From assembly GCA_045617845.1 (NCBI GenBank), contig JAZLJL010000091.1:1-33304 (forward strand): a stretch of 33,304 bases of DNA, read 5' to 3'. This stretch comes from UBA1181 sp045617845. GTDB taxonomy: Bacteria > Bacteroidota > Bacteroidia > Bacteroidales > Paludibacteraceae. This document shows positions 25,156 through 33,000 of this stretch, in pieces (the stretch's first letter is position 1; every line of letters begins with the position of its first letter). The notes under the pieces were generated by a model. The model saw only the letters and a list, made by a program, of their open reading frames with translations. It was not told where the DNA came from and made no database searches. A program made the translations under genes and the position numbers.

Positions 25156-26061
25156 TTAAAATAACTTGTTGGGATATACGCCGTCATTGATGAGCTGTTG
25201 GATTTTGGCTACTACGGAAGGTCTATCCTCTTTGTAAGTCACACCGAACCATTTGCAAGGCGTTTCCAACACGTCGATCGTGGATGTGCCCTCTTGAATT
25301 AGACGGTTCACCATGGTAGGGATACCATACTCTGCTTTGATGTTGTCTGCATTCTTTTTCAGGAAGTCCTTGAAGTCAGCTACCGAGTGGTCGAAATAGT
25401 CGGTCGTGAATCCCCACATGTTCATGGAAACAGGCAAGTTCTCGTCGATTTTGTCATAGTCGCCAGTCTCCTGGTTCTTGAAGATGACGTCGTCGCCCTT
25501 GCGTTGAACCTCGTAGTGCTCAACAACTGTGGTCAAGTGATTGTTGGCGTCTTTGTTGCAAACACCGCGGGAAACGTGTCCGCTCTCGGAGAGTGTGTTG
25601 CCTAATCTATAAGCCACCATGCAATATTGGTCTTTTTTGCCTTCCATCGCTTTGAGAGCGTCTGCCAATATTTGGAAACTCTCCTTGCCGTAGAAGTCGT
25701 CAGCGTTGATGACGGCGAATGGTTCCTTCACTGCGTCCTTGCCCATTAGGATGGCATGGTTTGTTCCCCACGGCTTAACCCTGTCTGGGTGCAAAGAAAA
25801 ACCTTCAGGAAGGTAATCAAGTTCTTGGAAAACGACCTCGACTTGAATGGCGTCTTTGTATTTGCTGATTACTTTTTCCCTAAAGTCTTGCTCGAATGCG
25901 TGACGGATGACGAAAACGACTTTGCCGAATCCGGCGCGTATAGCATCGAAAATTGAGAAATCCATGATTGTCTCTCCGTTAGGGCCAAGTCCGTCCAACT
26001 GCTTTAATCCACCGTAGCGACTGCCCATACCTGCAGCCAAAACCAATAACGTAGGTTTCAT
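25156..26061 (-). CDS. Nucleotidyltransferase, sugar-phosphate type
   Basis: This is a 301-residue protein with a nucleotidyl transferase fold. The N-terminal signature LVLAAGMGSRYGGLKQLDGL (residues 5-24) is the NTP-binding loop of the sugar nucleotide pyrophosphorylase superfamily, and FAVINADDFYG holds the metal-binding acidic pair. It likely couples NTP to a sugar phosphate or similar acceptor; it lacks the C-terminal left-handed helix of GlmU or GlgC, so the acceptor is not evident. The direct link to galE (five-base gap) points to nucleotide-sugar supply. The gene has a good Shine-Dalgarno sequence, rare among its neighbours. Confidence 0.86.
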   Translation of the reverse strand: MKPTLLVLAAGMGSRYGGLKQLDGLGPNGETIMDFSIFDAIRAGFGKVVFVIRHAFEQDFREKVISKYKDAIQVEVVFQELDYLPEGFSLHPDRVKPWGTNHAILMGKDAVKEPFAVINADDFYGKESFQILADALKAMEGKKDQYCMVAYRLGNTLSESGHVSRGVCNKDANNHLTTVVEHYEVQRKGDDVIFKNQETGDYDKIDENLPVSMNMWGFTTDYFDHSVADFKDFLKKNADNIKAEYGIPTMVNRLIQEGTSTIDVLETPCKWFGVTYKEDRPSVVAKIQQLINDGVYPNKLF

Positions 26062-26070
26062 AATATGATA

Positions 26071-26105
26071 CTCCTTTCTTTAATTCGAATTATTTCGCGA
26101 AGATA
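26071..26105 (-). promoter_or_regulatory. Shine-Dalgarno and possible -7 element of the nucleotidyltransferase-galE operon
   Basis: On the minus strand AAAGGAG (complement of 26071-26077) lies nine bases before the ATG, a textbook ribosome binding site. Further upstream TATCTTCG (complement of 26098-26105) is one mismatch from TAnnTTTG, but no TTTG is found at the right distance, so the promoter part is weak. Confidence 0.55.
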
Positions 26106-26245
26106 ACAAAAGAAAATAATCTTTTCTATCAATAAGGTGTATATTCTTTCCCGGAATGTTCATTTTTGTTAAGGGATAGTATGGATAACATTCTCTGTGA
26201 TTGCGGAATTGGTGGATTTTGATGAAATCTTTTTCCCCGATTTGC

Positions 26246-26275
26246 TTTGAAATTACGACGATATTCATAACTTTG
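26246..26275 (+). promoter_or_regulatory. Bacteroidota-type promoter for the coiled-coil/zapA unit
   Basis: TAACTTTG at 26268-26275 matches TAnnTTTG exactly. TTTG at 26246-26249 lies 18 bases before it, one short of the usual spacing. The predicted transcript start is about 10 bases before the GTG at 26293, which supports that start codon. Confidence 0.65.
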
Positions 26276-26292
26276 CGAAAAATTTTGGCAAA

Positions 26293-26586
26293 GTGGCAGT
26301 TCCGCAGAACGAATTATTGGTTAGTTTGGAATCGAAGGTCAGACATCTCATGTTCTTGTATGAGGAACAGAGGAAGGAGAAGGAGACTGTCGACAAAAAC
26401 TTGGAGAAGTGTGAAGCCGAGCTGGACAGGGTCAAGATGTCGGAGAAAATGTGGAGGGACAAGTATCAGCGTCTGCTGATCGCCAAAACAATTTCAACTT
26501 CCGAGGAGGACTCGAAAAAGACATTGACCCGATTGTCGAAATTGGAGCGGGAGATAGAAAAGTGCATTGCGTTGCTAAATGAATGA
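26293..26586 (+). CDS. Small coiled-coil protein upstream of zapA
   Basis: This is a 97-residue, highly charged protein predicted to be almost entirely helical, with heptad-like spacing through residues 8-95 (for example VRHLMFLYEEQRKEKETVDK and LTRLSKLEREIEKCIALLNE). It has no signal peptide or membrane span. No ATG is available: the frame opens after a stop at 26248-26250 and the first usable start is GTG at 26293, placed right behind a good promoter. It ends 28 bases before zapA. Small coiled-coil proteins next to zapA suggest a ZapB-like partner in Z-ring organisation, but I see no sequence signature that proves homology to ZapB. Confidence 0.75.
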   Translation: MAVPQNELLVSLESKVRHLMFLYEEQRKEKETVDKNLEKCEAELDRVKMSEKMWRDKYQRLLIAKTISTSEEDSKKTLTRLSKLEREIEKCIALLNE

Positions 26587-26614
26587 CTTATAGCCGATTT
26601 TAGTGGTGGCGAAC

Positions 26615-26908
26615 ATGGACAATAATATAACTATCAACCTCAAGTTGGTCGGCTCTATGTATACGATGTCTTGTCCAAGAAACAACGAGGCTTTATATAG
26701 GGAAGCGGCTGATTTGATAGAAAAAGAATACAAAAAAATGTTGGATAGATATGGGAATAACTCGAGCGTGAAGGAGAAGGACCTCATCGCATATACTTTG
26801 CTGCAGGTCGCTTTGCGTTTGAAAAGCCTTGAGTCGGAGCATGCCGACGGATTGGAGAGTCTGGATTCCTTGAATGGTGAATTGACCGATTTCTTGAAGA
26901 CGTTGTAA
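26615..26908 (+). CDS. zapA: Cell division protein ZapA
   Basis: This 97-residue protein bundles FtsZ filaments at the division site. The N-terminal part ITINLKLVGSMYTMSCPRNN is the ZapA beta-strand domain, which begins with a short beta segment and a Y-x-(I/M) core. REAADLIEKEYKKMLDRYG and the following long helix with IAYTLLQVALRLKSLE form the dimerisation coiled coil. I chose ATG at 26615; a GTG at 26603 would add four residues. It shares a transcript with the coiled-coil gene upstream and is closed by a terminator before rny. Confidence 0.88.
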   Translation: MDNNITINLKLVGSMYTMSCPRNNEALYREAADLIEKEYKKMLDRYGNNSSVKEKDLIAYTLLQVALRLKSLESEHADGLESLDSLNGELTDFLKTL

Positions 26909-26937
26909 TCGTTTTTTTTTCTTTTGGTGAAATAACC

Positions 26938-26980
26938 CGCATTTCTTTTGAGTTTAGCCCTCAAGAGCGATGCGTTTTTT
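26938..26980 (+). terminator. Intrinsic terminator after zapA
   Basis: CGCAT (26938-26942) pairs with ATGCG (26970-26974), and after a small internal loop CTTTTGAG (26945-26952) pairs with CTCAAGAG (26960-26967, one G-T). Six T follow (26975-26980). It separates zapA from rny. Confidence 0.87.
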
Positions 26981-27009
26981 ATATATATATTAACACTTAG
27001 TTTATTGGT

Positions 27010-28539
27010 ATGAATATCGTATTGATACTTGCCGGTTTCATCGTCGGTGGCGCGGTCACATGGGTCTTGCTGAACACCGCTTTGAAATCACGGTCACAGA
27101 AAATCATTCAGGACGCCGAGTCCGAAGGCGCTAAAAGACGCGACGAGAAGATGCGTGAGGCGAAGCAGAAATTTCAGGAATTGAAAAACGAGTATGACTC
27201 GCAGTGCAACCAGCACAATGCGAAGATGCAACAGGTAGATTCCAAACTGAAGCAACGCGAGATGCAGCTTAACCAATTCCAATCCGAACTGCAGAAGAGC
27301 AAGGCGGAAACGGAAAATCTGAAGGAAAATTTGAATAATCAGTTGGATGTGGTGAACTCCCGTAAACAGGAGCTCGAAAAACTGAACCGTATGGCTAGCG
27401 AACGTTTGGAGACTATCTCCGGCCTTTCCGCTGCCGAGGCGAAGGAGAAACTCATCGAGGCTTTGAAGGAAGAGGCTAAGACCGACGCCATGTCTTACGT
27501 GAACGAAATCATGGAGGAGGCTAAGATGACCGCCAACAAGGAGGCGAAACGTATTGTCGTGCAGACAATCCAACGTGTGGCTACCGAGGCTGCCATCGAG
27601 AATTCCGTTACAGTTTTCAATATCGATTCTGATGAGATTAAGGGTCGCATCATCGGTCGTGAAGGCCGTAATATCCGTGCCCTTGAGGCCGCTACGGGTG
27701 TTGAAATCATCGTGGATGACACTCCTGAGGCTATCGTCCTTTCCGCATTCGACCCTGTCCGCCGTGAGGTGGCTCGTTTGGCTTTGCACCAGTTGGTTAC
27801 CGATGGACGTATACACCCTGCCCGTATCGAGGAGGTAGTCGCTAAGGTGAAGAAACAGGTGGAGGATGAAATCGTCGAGACTGGTAAACGTACTACCATC
27901 GATTTGGGTGTGCATGGCTTGCATCCTGATTTGGTAAGGTTGATCGGTAAGATGAAGTATCGTTCCTCTTATGGTCAAAATTTGCTCCAACACGCTCGTG
28001 AGACCGCTAATCTTTGTGCCGTGATGGCTTCCGAGTTGGGCTTGAACCCAAAGAAAGCGAAACGTGCCGGTTTGTTGCATGATATTGGTAAGGTGCCTGA
28101 TGACGAACCTGAATTGCCACACGCAATTTTGGGTATGAAGTTGGCTGAGAAATATAAGGAAAAACCTGAAATCTGTAATGCCATCGGTGCTCACCACGAT
28201 GAAATCGAGATGGATAGCTTGCTCTCTCCAATTGTTCAGGCTTGTGATGCTATCTCCGGCGCTAGACCAGGTGCTCGCCGTGAAATCGTTGAGGCTTACA
28301 TCAAACGTTTGAATGACCTCGAAAAATTGGCTCTCTCTTACCCTGGCGTCGTGAAGACTTACGCTATTCAAGCGGGTCGTGAACTTCGCGTCATTGTGGG
28401 GGCTGATAAAATTGATGACAAGGAGATCGAAACGTTGTCGTATGAAATCGCTAAGAAGATTCAGGATGAGATGACTTATCCTGGTCAAGTGAAGATTACT
28501 GTTATTCGTGAAACGAGAGCTGTAAGCTTCGCAAAATAA
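27010..28539 (+). CDS. rny: Ribonuclease Y
   Basis: This is a 509-residue membrane-anchored endoribonuclease that starts mRNA decay in bacteria lacking RNase E-type control. The order of parts is standard: one N-terminal membrane helix (IVLILAGFIVGGAVTWVLL), a long charged coiled coil to about residue 190, a KH RNA-binding domain from about 207 (IKGRIIGREGRNIRALE), and the HD hydrolase domain with the metal-binding His357-Asp358 in LLHDIGKV and a conserved AHHDEIE. The length matches the family. The upstream terminator means that it has its own promoter, which I could not pinpoint in the AT-rich 26981-27009 stretch. Confidence 0.96.
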   Translation: MNIVLILAGFIVGGAVTWVLLNTALKSRSQKIIQDAESEGAKRRDEKMREAKQKFQELKNEYDSQCNQHNAKMQQVDSKLKQREMQLNQFQSELQKSKAETENLKENLNNQLDVVNSRKQELEKLNRMASERLETISGLSAAEAKEKLIEALKEEAKTDAMSYVNEIMEEAKMTANKEAKRIVVQTIQRVATEAAIENSVTVFNIDSDEIKGRIIGREGRNIRALEAATGVEIIVDDTPEAIVLSAFDPVRREVARLALHQLVTDGRIHPARIEEVVAKVKKQVEDEIVETGKRTTIDLGVHGLHPDLVRLIGKMKYRSSYGQNLLQHARETANLCAVMASELGLNPKKAKRAGLLHDIGKVPDDEPELPHAILGMKLAEKYKEKPEICNAIGAHHDEIEMDSLLSPIVQACDAISGARPGARREIVEAYIKRLNDLEKLALSYPGVVKTYAIQAGRELRVIVGADKIDDKEIETLSYEIAKKIQDEMTYPGQVKITVIRETRAVSFAK

Positions 28540-28551
28540 TGTTCTTATAGG

Positions 28552-28585
28552 AAGGTGCCGTGATTCTTTATCATGGCACCTTTTT
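28552..28585 (+). terminator. Intrinsic terminator after rny
   Basis: AAGGTGCCGTGAT (28552-28564) pairs with ATCATGGCACCTT (28570-28582) over 13 base pairs with one G-T and a five-base loop. The T-run extends to 28585. Confidence 0.92.
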
Positions 28586-28728
28586 CTCTTCTCCATGTGG
28601 ATCTATCCTAGCATTTGTTATCATAGAGTCCTTGATTTGCCTTCCGCTTTTTTATTAGCTTTTTTACCCGATGACGTGCTCCTTTGGGGATAGTTAGTCT
28701 GTTTTACCGTTTAATTTATGATGTCTAA

Positions 28729-29676
28729 ATGATTACTAGTATTTTTTGGATGTTGGTAGGTTTCCTTCTCTTGATTGTGGGAGGAAATTATTTGGTGAAT
28801 GGTTCTGTGGCGATTGCGCGCCGCATGAATTTAAGTCCCATGGTGATTGGTATGACCGTTATCGGGTTCGGCACCTCTGCTCCTGAGTTGTTGGTGAGTG
28901 TCAATGCTGCTTTGGTAGGAAGCCCTGGTATCGCTATCGGTAATGTGGTGGGCTCGAATATCGCGAATATAGCTTTTATCTTAGGCGCCACGGGGCTTTA
29001 CGTCGCTTGCGCTACGGATGTCCATACGCTTAAGGTGGATATGCCTTTCATGGTGGTCGCTTGTGTGGCGTTGGCTGTTGTCGGAATGACGGGGACTATC
29101 GGCCGGATACCGGGCGTTATCGGTGTCTTGGCTCTTGTTTCTTTCGTCGTTTGGCAAATTGTCTCGTCTAGGAAAAAGGGACAGCCCCAAACTGTGGATC
29201 CCGCACTTGAGGATGCGAAACCGATGCCGCTAGGTATCGCCGCTGTTTTAGTGGTGATCTCTATCGTCGCGATGGTGTTTGGCTCCAACTTCTTGGTTGA
29301 CGGCGCCCGTAACATTGCGTTGTCCCTAGGTGTCTCTGAGCGTGTGATAGGTTTGACTATCGTTGCGGTCGGAACAAGTTTGCCGGAACTCTTCGCCTCT
29401 TTGATGTCCGCGAAGAAAGGACAGACAGACTTGGCTATCGGTAATATCATTGGAAGTGTCTCTTTCAATGTCTTTTTTGTCATCGGACTTTCCTCCGTTA
29501 TTTGCCCGATTGAGGGAAGCGACCAAGGCTTTTTATTCGACTATGTCTTGATGGTCGTCTTGGCGTTCCTCCTTTGGCTTTTCCTTTCTACAAAACGTAC
29601 TTTGGAACGTTGGGAAGGTGGCTTGTTATTGGCTATATACGTCGCATATATTGTTAGGATGGTTTGGCTGGCCTAA
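28729..29676 (+). CDS. Sodium/calcium exchanger family protein
   Basis: This is a 315-residue inner-membrane antiporter of the YrbG/NCX type, which normally exports Ca2+ in exchange for Na+ (or H+). Two inverted halves of about five membrane spans each are visible, split by a polar loop near residues 147-165. The alpha-1 repeat has GFGTSAPELLVSV with Glu53 and GNVVGSNIAN. The alpha-2 repeat has VGTSLPELFASL with Glu220 and GNIIGSVSFN. Both ion-binding Glu and the Thr-Ser pairs are present. The alpha-2 GSN is changed to GSV. The start ATG at 28729 gives a natural N-terminus. The gene is monocistronic; I found no clear promoter in 28586-28728. Confidence 0.92.
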   Translation: MITSIFWMLVGFLLLIVGGNYLVNGSVAIARRMNLSPMVIGMTVIGFGTSAPELLVSVNAALVGSPGIAIGNVVGSNIANIAFILGATGLYVACATDVHTLKVDMPFMVVACVALAVVGMTGTIGRIPGVIGVLALVSFVVWQIVSSRKKGQPQTVDPALEDAKPMPLGIAAVLVVISIVAMVFGSNFLVDGARNIALSLGVSERVIGLTIVAVGTSLPELFASLMSAKKGQTDLAIGNIIGSVSFNVFFVIGLSSVICPIEGSDQGFLFDYVLMVVLAFLLWLFLSTKRTLERWEGGLLLAIYVAYIVRMVWLA

Positions 29677-29690
29677 TGGCTAGCCATTAG
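29673..29690. repeat. Perfect 18-base palindrome over the exchanger stop codon
   Basis: CTAATGGCTAGCCATTAG is its own reverse complement and contains the TAA stop at 29674-29676. It could be an operator-like site or an extra RNA hairpin just before the terminator. The short centre makes a stable RNA hairpin unlikely without opening the inner pairs. Confidence 0.7.
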
Positions 29691-29704
29691 ATTCCTGTCT
29701 TGGG

Positions 29705-29742
29705 GATGGGGCTCTTGTGAGATTTCCCCTCCATCTTTTTTT
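29705..29742 (+). terminator. Probable terminator after the exchanger gene
   Basis: GATGG (29705-29709) pairs with CCATC (29731-29735), continued inward by GG with CC past a bulged T and by CTC (29712-29714) with GAG (29719-29721). Seven T follow (29736-29742). The stem is imperfect but the T-run is strong. Confidence 0.7.
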
Positions 29743-29915
29743 ATTATATTACACTTTGTTTTATTGTTATGTTTTTTATTAAAACCGTTTCCTGGTCATT
29801 TGTGGAGGTGCCCTTCCTCCATAAAGACGATTTTTTGTGTTGTCCCTTAAGTCGTGTTTCCTCTCCTTGCTCGGAACATATAGAAGGTTCTTATGCCTAA
29901 ATTTTGATGATATTG
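29743..29915. other. Intergenic stretch before the RCC1 gene
   Basis: With the terminator and promoter on either side this belongs to a 338-base gap without genes (29677-30014). It holds one small hairpin, TGGAGG (29803-29808) with CCTCCA (29816-29821), followed eight bases later by six T, perhaps a second weak terminator. I see no small gene, tRNA or repeat in it. Confidence 0.5.
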
Positions 29916-29946
29916 TTTGAGTTGAAGGATTTTTCGAGTATATTTG
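29916..29946 (+). promoter_or_regulatory. Bacteroidota-type promoter for the RCC1 gene
   Basis: TTTG (29916-29919), exactly 19 bases, then TATATTTG (29939-29946): a full match to the TTTG-N19-TAnnTTTG consensus. The ATG is 68 bases after it, so the leader is about 60 bases, longer than for the other genes here. Within it lies a short hairpin, CTGCTTTTTGCAG (29957-29969). Confidence 0.82.
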
Positions 29947-30014
29947 CCCGAATTTCTGCTTTTTGCAGAGTGGGTATAGTATGCTTTAATAAGGGTAAAT
30001 TGAAAATTTAGGTC

Positions 30015-33000
30015 ATGAAAAAACATTTATATTCAACTTTGCTGCTGTTGCTCGGAGTAGTGACAGGGGCTTTTTCGCAAAGTAAGACCATCTCCGGTGG
30101 TAATGATCATGGATTGATTATCTGTGCTGAGGGGTATTTGTATACGTGGGGTAACAACTATGGAATGTCCAATAAGCAGGATCCATTACTCGGTATAGAC
30201 CCTGATGAAAGTACTCATTCCAAGGATGAGGTAGTCTATTCTCCGCAACGCGTTAAAACTGGAAATTTGACTTTTAGTCAGGTGACTTCCGGATCTGGTG
30301 CATTTAACTTGGCGCTTTCTTGCCATAAACTTGTTTATGCTTGGGGTGATAACCAGAATGGTGGTTGCGGTCAGGGCGCTAATGCTGGTATGGTTATCCC
30401 TTATCCGGTCCCTGTGTTGAAGGGTGAGACATCTGGGTATGACGAGGAGGGTAATCCTGGTGGTAAATATTTGGGAGGTGTTACGTTTATCGCCGCTTCC
30501 ACGAACTCTGGTTTCGCTATTATGGATGATGGACGTGTTGTCGGATGGGGAACTGGTAAATGGAACCCCGCTACCGGAGCAAGCGCTATGGAGCCTGCTT
30601 ATATAAAGGTGAAAAAAAATGGCACCACTACAGATTTGACGAATATCACCCACATTTCGGGAGGTGACGATAACTGTCTTCTTCGTGATGAGGATGGAAA
30701 CTTATATGGTATCGGACCTTGGAATGGTAATTCTGAGGCAACCACTACTGTTGCTGTCCCAGTTCTTAAGGCTGATGATAATGAACCTTTGACTGATGTG
30801 CGCATGTCGGCCGCAGGTGACGTCTGTGGTTTCGCTGTTACTGGTGATGGATACGTCTGGAGTTGGGGTCAAGGCGGTTGGGGAGGCTCGACTGGCCAGC
30901 AAAAAGAAGGATTGACTCATTATACGGCAATGAAGGTTTCCTCTGGTGAGTACAAGACTATTTCTGGTGAGGAATATTTGACTGATATTAAGGAGGTTGT
31001 CGGTGGACGAGGTCACGGTGCCGCTGTTTCTAAGGAGGGCTACTTGATCTATTGGGGATGTGATGATGAAAATGGTGGTGTCGCTCCTGTTAGTGCGGCT
31101 ACTGCAGCAAAATATCCGAATGGTGCGAAAGGTGTGGCTCCTGTGTTGGCTCGTTATTGTGACGCTTCCGGTAAACCTGGCGATTTGGTAAAGGATGCTG
31201 TAAGCATCTCCCGTGGTGATAACTTCGATTTCATGGTGAATGACAAGGATGAATTTTATGTTTGGGGATTGAATGACTTAGGACAATGTGGTATTGGTAA
31301 TGCATCTGTTTCCAAGTATACTTGTTTGACTAAATTGACCACGATCCCTTGCGAAATTCAGGATGGTTGTCCGGATGTTTACATGACGAACAGAACTAAG
31401 TGCCCTGGCGAGGAAATTGAGTTGGATTGTGGCTTTGTTGTCCCTATTGGTAAGGAAGACAGATATTATGTCACTTGGATGTTCGATGGGAAGGTGTTGA
31501 ATAGTGCTAAATCTTCTGATTCAAAGGCTGATCGTTTGGCTGATCCGTATAATGTCACTTCAATTAAAATTACTGAACCTGGAGAATATTCCGTTTCGGT
31601 TGAATATGTCGGTGGTAACATCCCTTGCGATAAGTGTAGACCAGCTGAGACTTCTTGTGTTGTTAAGGAGTTTGCTATGCCTATCGATACGATTGTCACT
31701 ACGATGAATTGTGTGGCAGAACCTTTGTCTCCTGCAGCATCCGATCGTATTTGTTTTAAGGCTGTCGTGAATAACTCGTTCTATGATGCTACCCAGAAAA
31801 CTACTTTCGCCGCTTTCGCCACGCCTGACAGTAAGGATACGTTAGCGGTTGTTGAAACAACTGGTGCTGGCGGAAAAATCGAGTTTTGTGTTACGGGAGA
31901 TAAGATTGATAAAACTCAGATTCATGATAATAAGGATGCTGATATCCCTGATACTACCTATAGTGTTTGGTTGGAGGATATCTCTTCATTCGATACGTAT
32001 TTGAATAAGGGGGCAAAACTCAACACGAAAGGTTCCTTCCAATCGTATGGTCTCCTAATCGATGTATATTCCTCTGCCGAATTGAAGTCTTTCACTATTG
32101 TTGCTGCCTCTTATAGCGATAGTGTTTCTTTATCGGTTACTCCTGTGCTTTATGAGGCAACTAAGAATTCAAATGCATTGTATGTGGTGGGGAAACCGGT
32201 ATGGACAGGTAAAGCACAGAAATTCACTGTTGACGCTTCCGGTCCACAGGATCTTGTGATTGATTGTGGAACGGTGATTGAAGGTAATGCTGCCCGCGGT
32301 ACTCGTTATATATTGGGTATGAATATACTTGGTGAAAATTACCAACTTTACACAGGTAGTGTGGGTACTGTTAAACAAAATTCTGCGGAATTCCCGTCTC
32401 CTATCATAGATTCTGAAAAATTGGGTATATATGTGATGGGTGGCACCGCAAATTCTTATACCAGCAATTCTAATGGTAGTTCTGAAACTTGTTTCAAGGA
32501 CGTCCTTTGGGGCAAGATGACTGATTATGATTGTGGACGTATGGTATTGACTGGTGTTTATGGCTGCCCTCCTTGTAATGTGCCGGATGAGGTCTCTGCT
32601 TTAGTGGACGGTGAGGCTAAACCCGATACGGTGTTCTTGTGCGAGGAGACTCCTTCCGTTTCTCTTTCCCTGGAGGGCTTGAAATGCACCAAGGAGCCTG
32701 CTGCCGTTTTTGATGTGCTTTGGTATGCTAATGATCCTTCTTCTCCTGAACTCCAAGAGGACTTGAACGTTACTTCCTCTTCCTTGAAGCAGGAGATTAA
32801 GTGGACTTCTTCTTTGGAAGGTAAAACTGAGGTTTATTATGTTAAGGTACGTGATGGAGAGAAGCCTGACGCCTCTTCTTGTTTCGTTTTCGATTCCGTT
32901 ATCGTTAAGTATAATAATAAACCAATTGTCCCTGAAATAGAGATACCTGCATTCTGTAAAGGTATTGTCGATGATGATGTCATTTCTTATTTGAATAATG

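Noticed and set aside
26203..26222. GCGGAATTGGTGGA-like string resembling the start of tRNA-Leu
   Set aside because: No acceptor, anticodon or T stem can be formed with the bases that follow.
26080..26268. A 62-codon frame on the minus strand between the nucleotidyltransferase and coiled-coil genes
   Set aside because: It overlaps the promoters of both neighbours and the ribosome binding site region, and its residues look like no protein domain.
26909..27009. A possible 6S RNA behind zapA, as in some Proteobacteria
   Set aside because: The gap is only about 100 bases and is mostly a simple terminator; there is no long open-bubble hairpin.
27094..28596. A 500-codon open frame antisense to rny
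   Set aside because: Same cause: the codon bias of rny leaves the opposite strand open. RNase Y motifs on the plus strand are unambiguous.
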